Source: Bacteroidales bacterium UBA1189 (GTDB taxonomy: Bacteria > Bacteroidota > Bacteroidia > Bacteroidales > Bacteroidaceae). From it: 9,975 nt of DNA. Positions 1-6,647 of the stretch are shown here, piece by piece. The notes under the pieces were generated by a model. The model did no database searches. It was not told the origin of the DNA and was given only the letters and a program-made list of their open reading frames with translations. The stretch covers positions 1-9,975 of the forward strand of contig DBYJ01000046.1 in NCBI GenBank assembly GCA_002309805.1, read 5' to 3'. Within the stretch, counting starts at the first letter, position 1. Every line of letters starts with the position of its first letter. Made by a program: the position numbers and the translations under genes.

Positions 1-1632
1 ATGCAGCGTGCAATTGTAGTTGAAGGCACGGGTAGCAATCCTGAAAGGCTTCTGAGCCTTGCAGTAGATATGGGCCGTGTTGGGGAGGTCGGTGAAGGCC
101 AGTTCGGCGATGGAGGTCATACCCTCGGGAATGGTGACGGATGTCAGACTCGAACAGCCCGCAAAAGCCTCCGTTCCAATACTTCTGACGCGCTCGGGGA
201 TGACGATGGATGTCAACGATTCGCAGCCTCTGAAGGTCAATGGCATAATTGAACCCAGTTTCGCGGGCAGATGTATTTCCATCAGGCTTTTACAGCAGAA
301 GAAAACATCTTCCCCAATGTATGAAACGTTGTCGGGAATATAGAGATAGGGTAGGGAGATGCAGCCGGCAAAAGCCCTGTCCTCGATTCTTGCAAGGGTG
401 CTTGGAAGTGTGATGGTAGAAAGTTGCATACAGTCATTAAATGTCGAACCTTTTATCACGGTTATCCCCTCGGGAAGGACTATTTCGGACAGCCTTTCAC
501 AACCCGAGAATACGCCGTCTCCTAAAGAAGTGACACTGGAGGGGATGTTGATGCGTCGGAGATTCGGGCAGTCCTTGAAAGCGGCATCGTCAATGTGGGT
601 AATCGTATTCGGGAGCTTTACCGACAACAGGTAATAGCAATACCAGAAGGAGCGCCTTTCAATAGCGACAACCTCGTACGCCTTTCCCTCGTAGATGAGT
701 TCTTCAGGAATGACGAGATGATCCGGATAGTCCCTATAAGTAGGCTTACACCAATCCCAACCCCTCCTGAGCGTGCCGGGTTTGTCTAAATAGGCAGGGT
801 CTATGGTAGCGGCGTATCGATCATATAGCCGGTAATACGCGCTGTCAACGAACACGTACTCACCGTCGGGCCAATGCGATTTGAACGTGAAGTCGCCCCT
901 CCACCAGCAGTCGCGCCACTGAACGTTCAACTTGTAATCCCCATTGGTAAATCCGAGATAATTCAGCTGGAGTTCGGGATCATCACATTTTCTATAACCC
1001 CTCATGAAAACGGTATCATTAGTTTCCGCTCGCGTGACAACAACCGTTGTGGTATCGAGTTTAGCAATTGTAAGTGTTGAATCTTGCCTCATGAGATTGG
1101 CAAGGTAGCGATAATACTGTGGATTTACATGGCCGATATAGATGATATCGCTAACCGACAAGAAGCATTGAAGGCTGTCGTTACGCAGGCCATCATCGTT
1201 CACCAATTCAATGTCCATTCGCCCATTCCAGTTATACCACCAAGCACCAATGGAGGCAGGAGCCTGTTTGCTGGCTTCGATGGTGAAATTGCCCTTCCAG
1301 CAAAGGCCCTGACTGAACACGCGCAGGACATAATCTCCTTGGGTTATGCCGTTTTCTGACAGGGGGATGATGGCCTCCTGCGTGGAGGCATACTCCTTAC
1401 TGAAAAGGCAGTTGCCGGCCTGCCCGCAGACGGTTATGGTCAGGGGCGCGGCAACGGAAAGAAGCACCTGTACTTCGTCATCGTCCAAATAGGCCATAGG
1501 AGAGGGAACGGGCGTACGGGCGCCACCTCCTCCAATGGGAATCTCGGTACTCAGCGGGATATTCGTACGGGAATAGCCCAACATACAAACGAACGCGCAA
1601 AGCGTCAACAGGAAAATGCTTTTTGTTTTCAT
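1..1632 (-). CDS. BspA-like secreted leucine-rich-repeat protein (3' end cut by window)
   Basis: Open frame of 544 codons from ATG at 1632 with no stop before the window edge. Residues 1-20 are a signal peptide (MKTK, then a hydrophobic core), so export is expected. Residues about 51-119 resemble the small beta-sandwich (DUF3244-like) domain of Bacteroidales surface proteins, ending in GDYVLRVFSQGLCWKGNFTI. Residues about 185-250 look like a second, diverged copy ending in GDYKLNVQWRDCWWRGDFTF. Residues 300-339 form a pre-LRR cap. Residues 340-523 (nt 64-615) are eight gapless 23-residue repeats of the LRR_5/BspA type (IPxxVxxIGxxAFxGCxxLxxI). The last residues, CTLH, usually precede a VPxG motif near the C-terminus, so little is probably missing. 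Family members act on the cell surface in adhesion or ligand binding; the ligand here is unknown. The gene lies 178 nt downstream of the TPR regulator. The family call is firm and the domain naming is inference. Confidence 0.9.
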   Translation of the reverse strand, partial: MKTKSIFLLTLCAFVCMLGYSRTNIPLSTEIPIGGGGARTPVPSPMAYLDDDEVQVLLSVAAPLTITVCGQAGNCLFSKEYASTQEAIIPLSENGITQGDYVLRVFSQGLCWKGNFTIEASKQAPASIGAWWYNWNGRMDIELVNDDGLRNDSLQCFLSVSDIIYIGHVNPQYYRYLANLMRQDSTLTIAKLDTTTVVVTRAETNDTVFMRGYRKCDDPELQLNYLGFTNGDYKLNVQWRDCWWRGDFTFKSHWPDGEYVFVDSAYYRLYDRYAATIDPAYLDKPGTLRRGWDWCKPTYRDYPDHLVIPEELIYEGKAYEVVAIERRSFWYCYYLLSVKLPNTITHIDDAAFKDCPNLRRINIPSSVTSLGDGVFSGCERLSEIVLPEGITVIKGSTFNDCMQLSTITLPSTLARIEDRAFAGCISLPYLYIPDNVSYIGEDVFFCCKSLMEIHLPAKLGSIMPLTFRGCESLTSIVIPERVRSIGTEAFAGCSSLTSVTIPEGMTSIAELAFTDLPNTAHIYCKAQKPFRIATRAFNYNCTLH

Positions 1633-1662
1633 AGCTGTATCGTTTTTTTGGTTTTTCCGCCA

Positions 1663-1697
1663 CAAAGATATACGAAAAATTTTCAGGTTGTATCAAA
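1663..1697 (-). promoter_or_regulatory. Candidate Bacteroidota promoter for the BspA-like gene
   Basis: On the minus strand, TATCTTTG (1670-1663) matches the Bacteroidota -7 element TAnnTTTG exactly. A TTTG lies upstream at 1697-1694. The 23-nt spacing is a little longer than the usual 19-21, so the -33 part is weak. The predicted start of transcription is about 25 nt before the ATG at 1632. The GCGGGACA repeat cluster begins 4 nt upstream of the -33 element. Confidence 0.5.
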
Positions 1698-1701
1698 AAA
1701 A

Positions 1702-1787
1702 GCGGGACAAAAATGGGCCAAAAGCGGGACATTTTTCATGGAGGCGGACAAAAGGCGGGACAAAAGCGGGACATTTTTTGTCCCGCC
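1702..1787. repeat. Cluster of GCGGGACA repeats with a terminal inverted copy
   Basis: Plus-strand copies of GCGGGACA lie at 1702-1709, 1724-1731, 1755-1762 and 1766-1773. A one-base-shorter variant, GGCGGACA, is at 1743-1750. An inverted copy, TGTCCCGC, is at 1779-1786. Copies are usually flanked by A/T runs. Successive direct copies are spaced about 22, 20, 11 and 11 nt apart, close to one or two helical turns. The cluster fills most of the gap between the TPR regulator and the BspA-like gene. Its function is unknown; it could be a terminator remnant, an interspersed repeat, or an operator array for the downstream gene. Confidence 0.8.
1754..1787 (-). terminator. Possible intrinsic terminator after the TPR regulator gene
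   Basis: Arms 1754-1765 and 1776-1787 pair perfectly over 12 bp with a 10-nt loop. An alternative 8-bp hairpin uses 1766-1773 and 1779-1786 with a 5-nt loop. Read on the minus strand, either stem is followed by only a short T run (TTTTG). The hairpin starts 23 nt past the stop codon at 1811. The position fits a terminator, but the short T run makes it weak. Confidence 0.5.
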
Positions 1788-1810
1788 CCCTCCTAAAGGG
1801 CTGAAAAACA

Positions 1811-3520
1811 TCAGTCTTCCCCCGCATCGTGCGAAGAGAAGAAAAGTGAGAGAATTTCTGGCGGAATTTTGGCTTCGAGGCGATGACGTTTCTTGCGGAC
1901 GCTGTCTTTTTCGATGGAAAACAGTTCGGCGATACGCGAAAGCGGCAGGTGCAGGTAGCTGAGGATGCAGAGCAGCCAGTCGGCTTCGGAGAATTTGGGG
2001 GCATCGGGGTAGGTCTCCATCCGCAGGAACTGGATGACATCGATGAAGCTTTTGCCGATGTCGTCGGCGATGGTTTTCGTCATTTTGGCCGTCAGATGCG
2101 TCTCCTTCTTCTGCAACAACTGCAGGATGTGCTCCGAGGGCGTCTGCCTGAAGATGGAGAGGCACCCGCTCAAGGTATTGGCATACTCGGAAAGGCGGAG
2201 GGCCTTCTCCTCGTCGTTGAGCTCGGCCCATTGCACCCAGCTGGTACGCGCCAGGGCCAGCTCGCTACGGCGCAGGGTCTCGTGGACCTTCAGCGACTGG
2301 GCCTTGCGGCGGTTCCTGCGGGCAACCACGAGAAGGATGGCCGCCAGCGCCAGCACAGCGGCGGAGGCGATGCCATAGACGTAGTGGAGGCGGAGGTCGT
2401 AGCGGTAGGCGGCCTCGCGCTTCTCCGTATCGAAGGCGAAGGAGACGGCGGAGATGTCGTACTTGTTCTGACGATGATAGATGGAGTCAAGCAGCAGGTC
2501 GTAGTTGTCGATGCACGCCTTGGCCTCATCGGCCCCATGAAGCAGCATGATGACGTCGCCCAGATGGTGGTAGGTGGTGGCCATGGAGTAGAGCTCGTCC
2601 TTGCACTCGAGGGCTTTCCTGTAGTAGAAGTAGGCGGAGTCCAGATGATTCTCAGCCACAAAGATGTCGCCCATGAGGCAGAAGCCAGCGGCAAACAGGC
2701 TGTCATCCTCCACGTCATTCCGGCAAGCCCGCAGGTAGGCAAGGGCCTGCGGATGGTCGTCGCGGGAGTAGAAGGCTATCTTGGCCTTGTGCAGGAGCGT
2801 GCCCTTGCGGCAATAGGGCGGCACGGTATCTGACTGGAGCAGGACGTCGAACAGGCTGTCGGCGGCGGCATAGTCCAACTGCTGAAGACGGGTGAAGCCC
2901 AGATAGTAGTGGGCAAAGGCAAGGGAGACGGGGGCGTCGATGGCCTCAGAAGCATCGCGGAAGCGGATGAAGGTGTCGGCCGCCTTCTCATACATTCGCC
3001 TTCGCAGGTAATGGCGCCCGAGGTTCTGCAACGTCAGGGGGTAGTAGCGCGAGGTGGTATCGGGGAAGCAGTCGCAGGCTTTCAGGTAGGCGCTGATGGC
3101 CTTAGGGTCGTCCTGCAGGTCGGTATAGACGCAGCCCAGGGTGTACCACGCCATGGCGGCATGGTAGTTTTTGTGGCGCGGCACGCCGTAGTAGTCCGTG
3201 GCGATGCGGGCGAGGGAGTCGCTGGTGAGGGGGATGTTGCACTTATAGTCGGCCTGCGTCCGCAGCCAAGCGTAAAGGGCAGCCTCCCCCCTCCCCTCCT
3301 GAAGGAGGGGTGACTTAAAGTCCTCTCCTTTAGGAGAGGATTTAGGTGAGGCTATGCTGTCCAATAGGGTGCGGGCGGCGGGGGGATTGGACTCCAGAAG
3401 GGCTTCGGCACGGGTTAACGCAGGGCGAAGAGCCGCATCTCTCTGGCACGAGAAGACCGATATTGCCCAAAGAATCAGGACAAGCAACAACGGGGAAAGG
3501 GGACAAACGCTTCGTTTCAT
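1811..3520 (-). CDS. TPR lipoprotein/transmembrane regulator with C-terminal helix-turn-helix
   Basis: 569 residues from ATG at 3520 (MKRSVCPLSP). A TTG start 8 codons upstream would put extra residues before the signal peptide, so the ATG is preferred. Residues 1-24 are a hydrophobic signal ending in a lipobox-like VFSC, making Cys25 a possible lipidated residue. Residues about 30-350 are helical TPR-type repeats with alternating A/L/Y positions. A membrane helix lies at about 380-400, followed by RRNRRK, a positive cytoplasmic flank. Residues about 402-500 are a charged helical linker. Residues about 523-551 (LPLSRIAELFSIEKDSVRKK and onward) look like a LuxR-type helix-turn-helix. This layout matches a common Bacteroidota family of TPR proteins thought to sense in the periplasm and bind DNA in the cytoplasm; its targets are not known. 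Residues about 56-80 come from an inserted palindromic element. Lipidation and DNA binding are inference. Confidence 0.85.
   Translation of the reverse strand: MKRSVCPLSPLLLVLILWAISVFSCQRDAALRPALTRAEALLESNPPAARTLLDSIASPKSSPKGEDFKSPLLQEGRGEAALYAWLRTQADYKCNIPLTSDSLARIATDYYGVPRHKNYHAAMAWYTLGCVYTDLQDDPKAISAYLKACDCFPDTTSRYYPLTLQNLGRHYLRRRMYEKAADTFIRFRDASEAIDAPVSLAFAHYYLGFTRLQQLDYAAADSLFDVLLQSDTVPPYCRKGTLLHKAKIAFYSRDDHPQALAYLRACRNDVEDDSLFAAGFCLMGDIFVAENHLDSAYFYYRKALECKDELYSMATTYHHLGDVIMLLHGADEAKACIDNYDLLLDSIYHRQNKYDISAVSFAFDTEKREAAYRYDLRLHYVYGIASAAVLALAAILLVVARRNRRKAQSLKVHETLRRSELALARTSWVQWAELNDEEKALRLSEYANTLSGCLSIFRQTPSEHILQLLQKKETHLTAKMTKTIADDIGKSFIDVIQFLRMETYPDAPKFSEADWLLCILSYLHLPLSRIAELFSIEKDSVRKKRHRLEAKIPPEILSLFFSSHDAGED
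3281..3353. repeat. Multiple-palindrome element inserted in frame in the TPR regulator gene
   Basis: Outer inverted arms AGCCTC (3281-3286) and GAGGCT (3348-3353) enclose three inner palindromes. These are CCCCTCCT/AGGAGGGG (3293-3300 with 3303-3310), GACTT-A-AAGTC (3312-3322), and TCCTCTCCT/AGGAGAGGA (3321-3329 with 3332-3340). Read on the minus strand it encodes about 25 residues including SPKSSPKGEDFKSPLLQEGR. That stretch is rich in Ser, Pro, Lys and Gly and unlike the helical TPR sequence around it. The element sits in a linker between N-terminal helices, where an insertion would be tolerated. It resembles the palindromic elements seen inside coding genes of other bacteria; identity as a dispersed family is inferred. 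Confidence 0.8.
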
Positions 3521-3541
3521 AGCGACGACTGATTTACTGCG

Positions 3542-3572
3542 CAAAATTACAAAACATTAAGCAGTTTTGCAA
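3542..3572 (-). promoter_or_regulatory. Candidate Bacteroidota promoter for the TPR regulator
   Basis: On the minus strand, TAATTTTG (3549-3542) matches the -7 consensus TAnnTTTG. TTG (3572-3570) lies exactly 20 nt upstream, within the usual 19-21 spacing. It sits just before the ATG at 3520, giving a predicted leader of about 15-20 nt. It lies downstream of the ribosomal terminator, so this gene appears to be its own transcription unit. Confidence 0.65.
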
Positions 3573-3616
3573 GCGAAACGGAGCCTTTTTTCATGGGTAT
3601 TTCGTAAAAAATGAGG

Positions 3617-3660
3617 GGTAAAAAGCAGTTCAGGCGCGCAAGGGTGCACGCCTGAACTGT
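3617..3660 (-). terminator. Intrinsic terminator of the ribosomal protein operon
   Basis: Perfect 11-bp inverted repeat CAGTTCAGGCG/CGCCTGAACTG, arms 3626-3636 and 3649-3659, with a 12-nt loop. On the minus strand it is followed by CTTTTTA. It begins 22 nt after the rplQ stop, as expected for the end of the alpha-type operon. Confidence 0.88.
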
Positions 3661-3681
3661 CTGTTATAGGGCTATAACGAA

Positions 3682-4173
3682 TTACTCGGCTTTTGCCTCC
3701 TCGGCGGGTGCCTCGGCAGCAGGAGCTTCGGCTGCAGGAGCGGCCTCGGCCTTCGGAGCAGACTTGCGGCTGCGGCGGGTGCGAGTGGCCTTCTTCTGGG
3801 CCTTGGCCATGTTCTCATCAAAGTCAACGAGTTCGATGAAGCAGATGGGAGCAGCATCGTCCTGACGATGACCGAGCTTGATGATGCGGGTGTAGCCACC
3901 GGGACGGTCGCCGACCTTCGTGATGACCTCGTTGAAGAGCTCGCTCACAGCGTGCTTGTCCTTCAGATAGCTGAAGACCACGCGGCGGTTGTTGGTGGTG
4001 TCGTTCTTGGCCTTGGTGATGAGCGGCTCGACGTACTTCCTGAGAGCCTTTGCCTTGGGGACGGTCGTAGTGATTCTCTTGTGCTTGAACAAGGAGCAGG
4101 CCATGTTGGCCATCATGGACTTGCGATGGGAAGCCGTACGACTCAGGTGATTGAGTTTCTTATTATGTCTCAT
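3682..4173 (-). CDS. rplQ: 50S ribosomal protein L17
   Basis: 163 residues beginning MRHNKKLNHLSRTASHRKSM, the L17 signature. L17 is a large-subunit protein near the peptide exit tunnel. The core (about residues 1-120) includes the conserved RRVVFSYLKDK and GDRPGGYTRIIKLG segments. A basic stretch follows (about 124-138), then an Ala/Pro/Glu/Lys-rich tail (137-163), making the protein longer than the 127-residue E. coli form. Extended acidic or Ala-rich tails on L17 are usual in Bacteroidota. The gene starts 8 nt after rpoA, is the last of the operon, and is followed by the terminator at 3617-3660. No Shine-Dalgarno site is seen before the ATG. Confidence 0.98.
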   Translation of the reverse strand: MRHNKKLNHLSRTASHRKSMMANMACSLFKHKRITTTVPKAKALRKYVEPLITKAKNDTTNNRRVVFSYLKDKHAVSELFNEVITKVGDRPGGYTRIIKLGHRQDDAAPICFIELVDFDENMAKAQKKATRTRRSRKSAPKAEAAPAAEAPAAEAPAEEAKAE

Positions 4174-4181
4174 TGGATTTC

Positions 4182-5174
4182 TTAATCTTTATCAAGTTTA
4201 TACTTTGAAATGTCTGTTCCAAACGAAAGGTTCAGGCTGTCGAGCAGGTCTTCAAGCTCGGTGAGCGACTTCTTTCCGAAGTTGCGGAACTTCAGAAGGT
4301 CGGTCTTGTTGAACTGGACCAGGTCGCCCAGGGTGTCGACCTCGGCTGACTTCAGACAGTTGAGGGCGCGGACGGAGAGGTTCAGGTCGGTGAGCTTCGT
4401 CTTGAGCAGCTGGCGCATGTGAAGCACCTCCTCGTCGAACTCCTCGTTGGTGTCGAACGAGGTGTCCTCAATCGTGATCTTCTCGTCGGAGAAGAGCATG
4501 AAGTGGTAGATGAGGATCTTGGCGGCTTCCTTCAACGCTTCCTTCGGGTGAATGGAACCATCGGTAGTAATCTCGAGCACGAGCTTGTCGTAGTCGGTCT
4601 TCTGCTCGACGCGGAAGGGCTCGACGGCGTACTTGACGTTACGTATCGGTGTGTAGATGGAATCGATGGGAATTGTATTGACTTCGGTGCAATAGATGCG
4701 GTTTTCGTCAGAAACGACATAGCCGCGGCCCTTGTTGATGCTGATCTCAATCTGCATCTTTGCCTTCGGGTCAAGACGGCAAATAACCAACTCGGGATTT
4801 AACACTTCAAATCCGCTAAGGCTCTTGCCTATATCTCCAGCACGGAACTCGGCTGTATTCTCGACGGTGATGCTGACCTTCTCCGTCTCCATTTCCTCAA
4901 CAAGCTGACGGAAACGTACCTGCTTGAGGTTGAGGATGATGTTGGTGACATCTTCCTTGACGCCCGGAACGGTGGCAAATTCGTGCTCAACACCTTCGAT
5001 GCGTATGGTGTTGATGGCGAAGCCTTCGAGCGACGAGAGGAGGATGCGGCGAAGAGCGTTACCGATGGTAATGCCAAAGCCCGGCTCGAGGGGACGAAAT
5101 TCGAACTTGCCGAACTTCGAGTCCGCCTCCAACATGACTACTTTGTCTGGTTTTTGAAATGCTAATATCGCCAT
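4182..5174 (-). CDS. rpoA: DNA-directed RNA polymerase subunit alpha
   Basis: 330 residues. The alpha subunit dimerises through its N-terminal domain to nucleate RNA polymerase assembly; its C-terminal domain contacts UP-element DNA and activators. The dimer/assembly motif GNALRRILLSSLEG is at 38-51 and the N-terminal domain runs to about 235. An acidic linker (about 240-252) leads to the C-terminal domain (about 260-320). There, R269, N272, C273 and K275 in SVRALNCLKS, and GKKS at 300-303, correspond to the E. coli DNA-contacting residues around R265 and K298, so UP-element binding looks intact. The gene lies 6 nt after rpsD and 8 nt before rplQ. The sequence before the ATG is C-rich, without a Shine-Dalgarno site. 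Confidence 0.98.
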   Translation of the reverse strand: MAILAFQKPDKVVMLEADSKFGKFEFRPLEPGFGITIGNALRRILLSSLEGFAINTIRIEGVEHEFATVPGVKEDVTNIILNLKQVRFRQLVEEMETEKVSITVENTAEFRAGDIGKSLSGFEVLNPELVICRLDPKAKMQIEISINKGRGYVVSDENRIYCTEVNTIPIDSIYTPIRNVKYAVEPFRVEQKTDYDKLVLEITTDGSIHPKEALKEAAKILIYHFMLFSDEKITIEDTSFDTNEEFDEEVLHMRQLLKTKLTDLNLSVRALNCLKSAEVDTLGDLVQFNKTDLLKFRNFGKKSLTELEDLLDSLNLSFGTDISKYKLDKD

Positions 5175-5180
5175 TGGGGG

Positions 5181-5789
5181 TTAATTCTTTGAGTACAATT
5201 CGACAATCAGTTGTTCCTTGATGTTCTCGGGGATATCCTCACGGGCGGGAATGCTCATGAACTTGCCGGCCTTCTGGGCTTCGTCCCACTCTAACCAAGG
5301 ATACTTGGCGTGGTTGAAACCGGCGAGGCTGGCCTCGATGACCTCGAGTGACTTGGAACGTTCGCGAACAGCTACGATGTCGCCTACCTTCACGGCGTAG
5401 GAAGGGATGTTGACCACATGACCGTTGACGGTAATGTGACGGTGGCTGACGAGCTGACGGGCTGCGGCACGCGTGGGGGCGATACCGAGGCGATAGACAA
5501 CGTTGTCGAGACGGCCTTCAAGAAGCTGGAGAAGGATTACACCAGTAACACCATTCTTGCGCTCGGCTTTGTTGAAGAGATTACGGAACTGACGCTCGAG
5601 AACACCATAGGTGTACTTGGCCTTCTGCTTCTCAGCAAGCATGATGCCGTACTCAGACGTCTTGCGACGCTTGTTGTTGCCATGCTGACCAGGGGCATAG
5701 TTCTTCTTCGAGAGGACCTTGTCCGGTCCGAAGATGGGTTCGCCGAACTTACGGGCGATTTTGGATTTGGGGCCTGTATATCTTGCCAT
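5181..5789 (-). CDS. rpsD: 30S ribosomal protein S4
   Basis: 202 residues, normal for the family. S4 is a primary 16S rRNA binder that starts small-subunit assembly. The N-terminal region begins MARYTGPKSKIARKFGEPIF and lacks the clustered cysteines of the zinc-binding form, so it is the zinc-free type. The S4 RNA-binding domain is at about 92-155 (GRLDNVVYRLGIAPTRAAAR, then VSHRHITVNG). The C-terminus ends in IVELYSKN, as usual. The gene lies between rpsK and rpoA with gaps of 18 and 6 nt. In E. coli, S4 represses the alpha operon translationally; no such leader structure could be recognised here. Confidence 0.98.
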   Translation of the reverse strand: MARYTGPKSKIARKFGEPIFGPDKVLSKKNYAPGQHGNNKRRKTSEYGIMLAEKQKAKYTYGVLERQFRNLFNKAERKNGVTGVILLQLLEGRLDNVVYRLGIAPTRAAARQLVSHRHITVNGHVVNIPSYAVKVGDIVAVRERSKSLEVIEASLAGFNHAKYPWLEWDEAQKAGKFMSIPAREDIPENIKEQLIVELYSKN

Positions 5790-5807
5790 TTTCTACTGCT
5801 TTTAAGG

Positions 5808-6197
5808 TTAAACTCTTCTTCTCTTGGGAGGACGGCAGCCGTTGTGGGGCAGCGGGGTGACGTCGATAATCTCAACAACCTCAATGCCGGCTCCATGAGT
5901 GGCGCGGATAGCGGACTCGCGTCCGTTGCCGGGACCCTTCACATAGGCCTTCACCTTACGCAGACCGAGGTCATAGGCAACCTTGGCGCAATCCTCGGCA
6001 GCCATCTGGGCAGCGTAGGGGGTGTTTTTCTTCGAACCGCGGAAACCCATCTTACCGGCTGAAGACCAGGAGATAATCTGACCTTCCTCGTTGGCAAGGG
6101 CCACGATGATGTTATTGAAGGAGGAATGGACATGGAGTTGGCCCATTGCGCCGACCTTCACATTTCTTTTCTTTGTTACGACTGATTTTTTTGCCAT
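5808..6197 (-). CDS. rpsK: 30S ribosomal protein S11
   Basis: 129 residues, the usual length. S11 sits on the platform of the small subunit near the mRNA exit, alongside S7 and S18. Recognisable segments are VHSSFNNIIVALANEEGQII near the N-terminus, then GSKKNTPYAAQMAAEDCAK, and the C-terminal VTPLPHNGCRPPKRRRV, all strongly conserved. The gene follows rpsM by 31 nt and precedes rpsD by 18 nt. The ATG at 6197 is preceded by an A-rich leader without a Shine-Dalgarno site, the normal condition in Bacteroidota. Confidence 0.98.
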   Translation of the reverse strand: MAKKSVVTKKRNVKVGAMGQLHVHSSFNNIIVALANEEGQIISWSSAGKMGFRGSKKNTPYAAQMAAEDCAKVAYDLGLRKVKAYVKGPGNGRESAIRATHGAGIEVVEIIDVTPLPHNGCRPPKRRRV

Positions 6198-6228
6198 ATC
6201 TTACTGTGTTTTTAAGTGCATGTGAACA

Positions 6229-6609
6229 TTACTTCGTAGCCTTCTTCTTGTTGGCAACCGTTTTCTTGCGGCCCTTGCGGGTGCGGGCATTGTTCTTCGT
6301 GCTCTGGCCACGTACGGGCAGGCCGATACGATGGCGGACACCACGATAGCAACCAATGTCCATCAGTCGCTTGATGTTCAGCTGGACTTCGGTACGAAGG
6401 TCACCTTCGACCTTGTACTCGGCACCGATGACCTCACGCACGCGGGCGGCCATGTCGTCTGTCCAGTCCTTAACCTTAATGTCTTTATCCACGCCGGCTT
6501 TCTCAAGGATCTTAGCGGCGCTGCTACGACCGATACCATAGATATAGGTCAATGCAATTTCTCCTCGCTTGTTCTGAGGAATGTCTACTCCGACAATTCT
6601 TATAGCCAT
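6229..6609 (-). CDS. rpsM: 30S ribosomal protein S13
   Basis: 126 residues. S13 lies in the head of the small subunit and contacts the P-site tRNA and the intersubunit bridge to L5. It begins MAIRIVGVDIPQNKRGEIAL. The helical domain follows (TYIYGIGRSSAAKIL). The conserved GCYRGVRHRIGLPVRGQSTK at 86-105 leads into NARTRKGRKK and a Lys-rich tail that contacts tRNA. The gene starts 38 nt after the rpmJ stop. In enteric bacteria S4 represses translation at the start of rpsM; no matching structure was evident upstream here. Confidence 0.98.
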   Translation of the reverse strand: MAIRIVGVDIPQNKRGEIALTYIYGIGRSSAAKILEKAGVDKDIKVKDWTDDMAARVREVIGAEYKVEGDLRTEVQLNIKRLMDIGCYRGVRHRIGLPVRGQSTKNNARTRKGRKKTVANKKKATK

Positions 6610-6647
6610 ATACTTGTTTTGATTGTTTTTACGGGTTTACATTGCGT

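Noticed and set aside
1702..1787. Repeat cluster as a CRISPR array
   Set aside because: Units are only 8 nt, spacers are 3 to 14 nt, and there are no cas genes in the window.
1683..2231. Minus-strand frames running from the TPR gene's C-terminal region into the repeat cluster (1683-2231, 1693-2040)
   Set aside because: They are out of frame with the real gene and end in translated GCGGGACA repeats, giving peptides such as KNVPLLSRLL. These are repeat-derived, not protein-coding.
1883..2833. Long plus-strand open frame of 316 codons
   Set aside because: It lies entirely antisense to the TPR regulator, whose protein has recognisable signal, TPR, membrane and HTH parts. The plus-strand product is Gly/Val-rich with no recognisable domain, typical of an antisense shadow in GC-richer coding DNA.
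3521..3544. TTG start adding eight residues to the TPR regulator
   Set aside because: It would place MRSKSVVA before a signal peptide that starts naturally at MKRSVCP, and would lie inside the predicted leader right next to the promoter element.
5418..6062. Plus-strand open frame of 214 codons spanning rpsD and rpsK
   Set aside because: It overlaps two conserved ribosomal protein genes and their gap on the opposite strand; there is no promoter or domain evidence.
6198..6228. S4-type translational repressor structure in the rpsM-rpsK region
   Set aside because: The gap is only 31 nt and no pseudoknot or clear hairpin could be drawn. The enteric target would be upstream of rpsM, where the gap is also simple.
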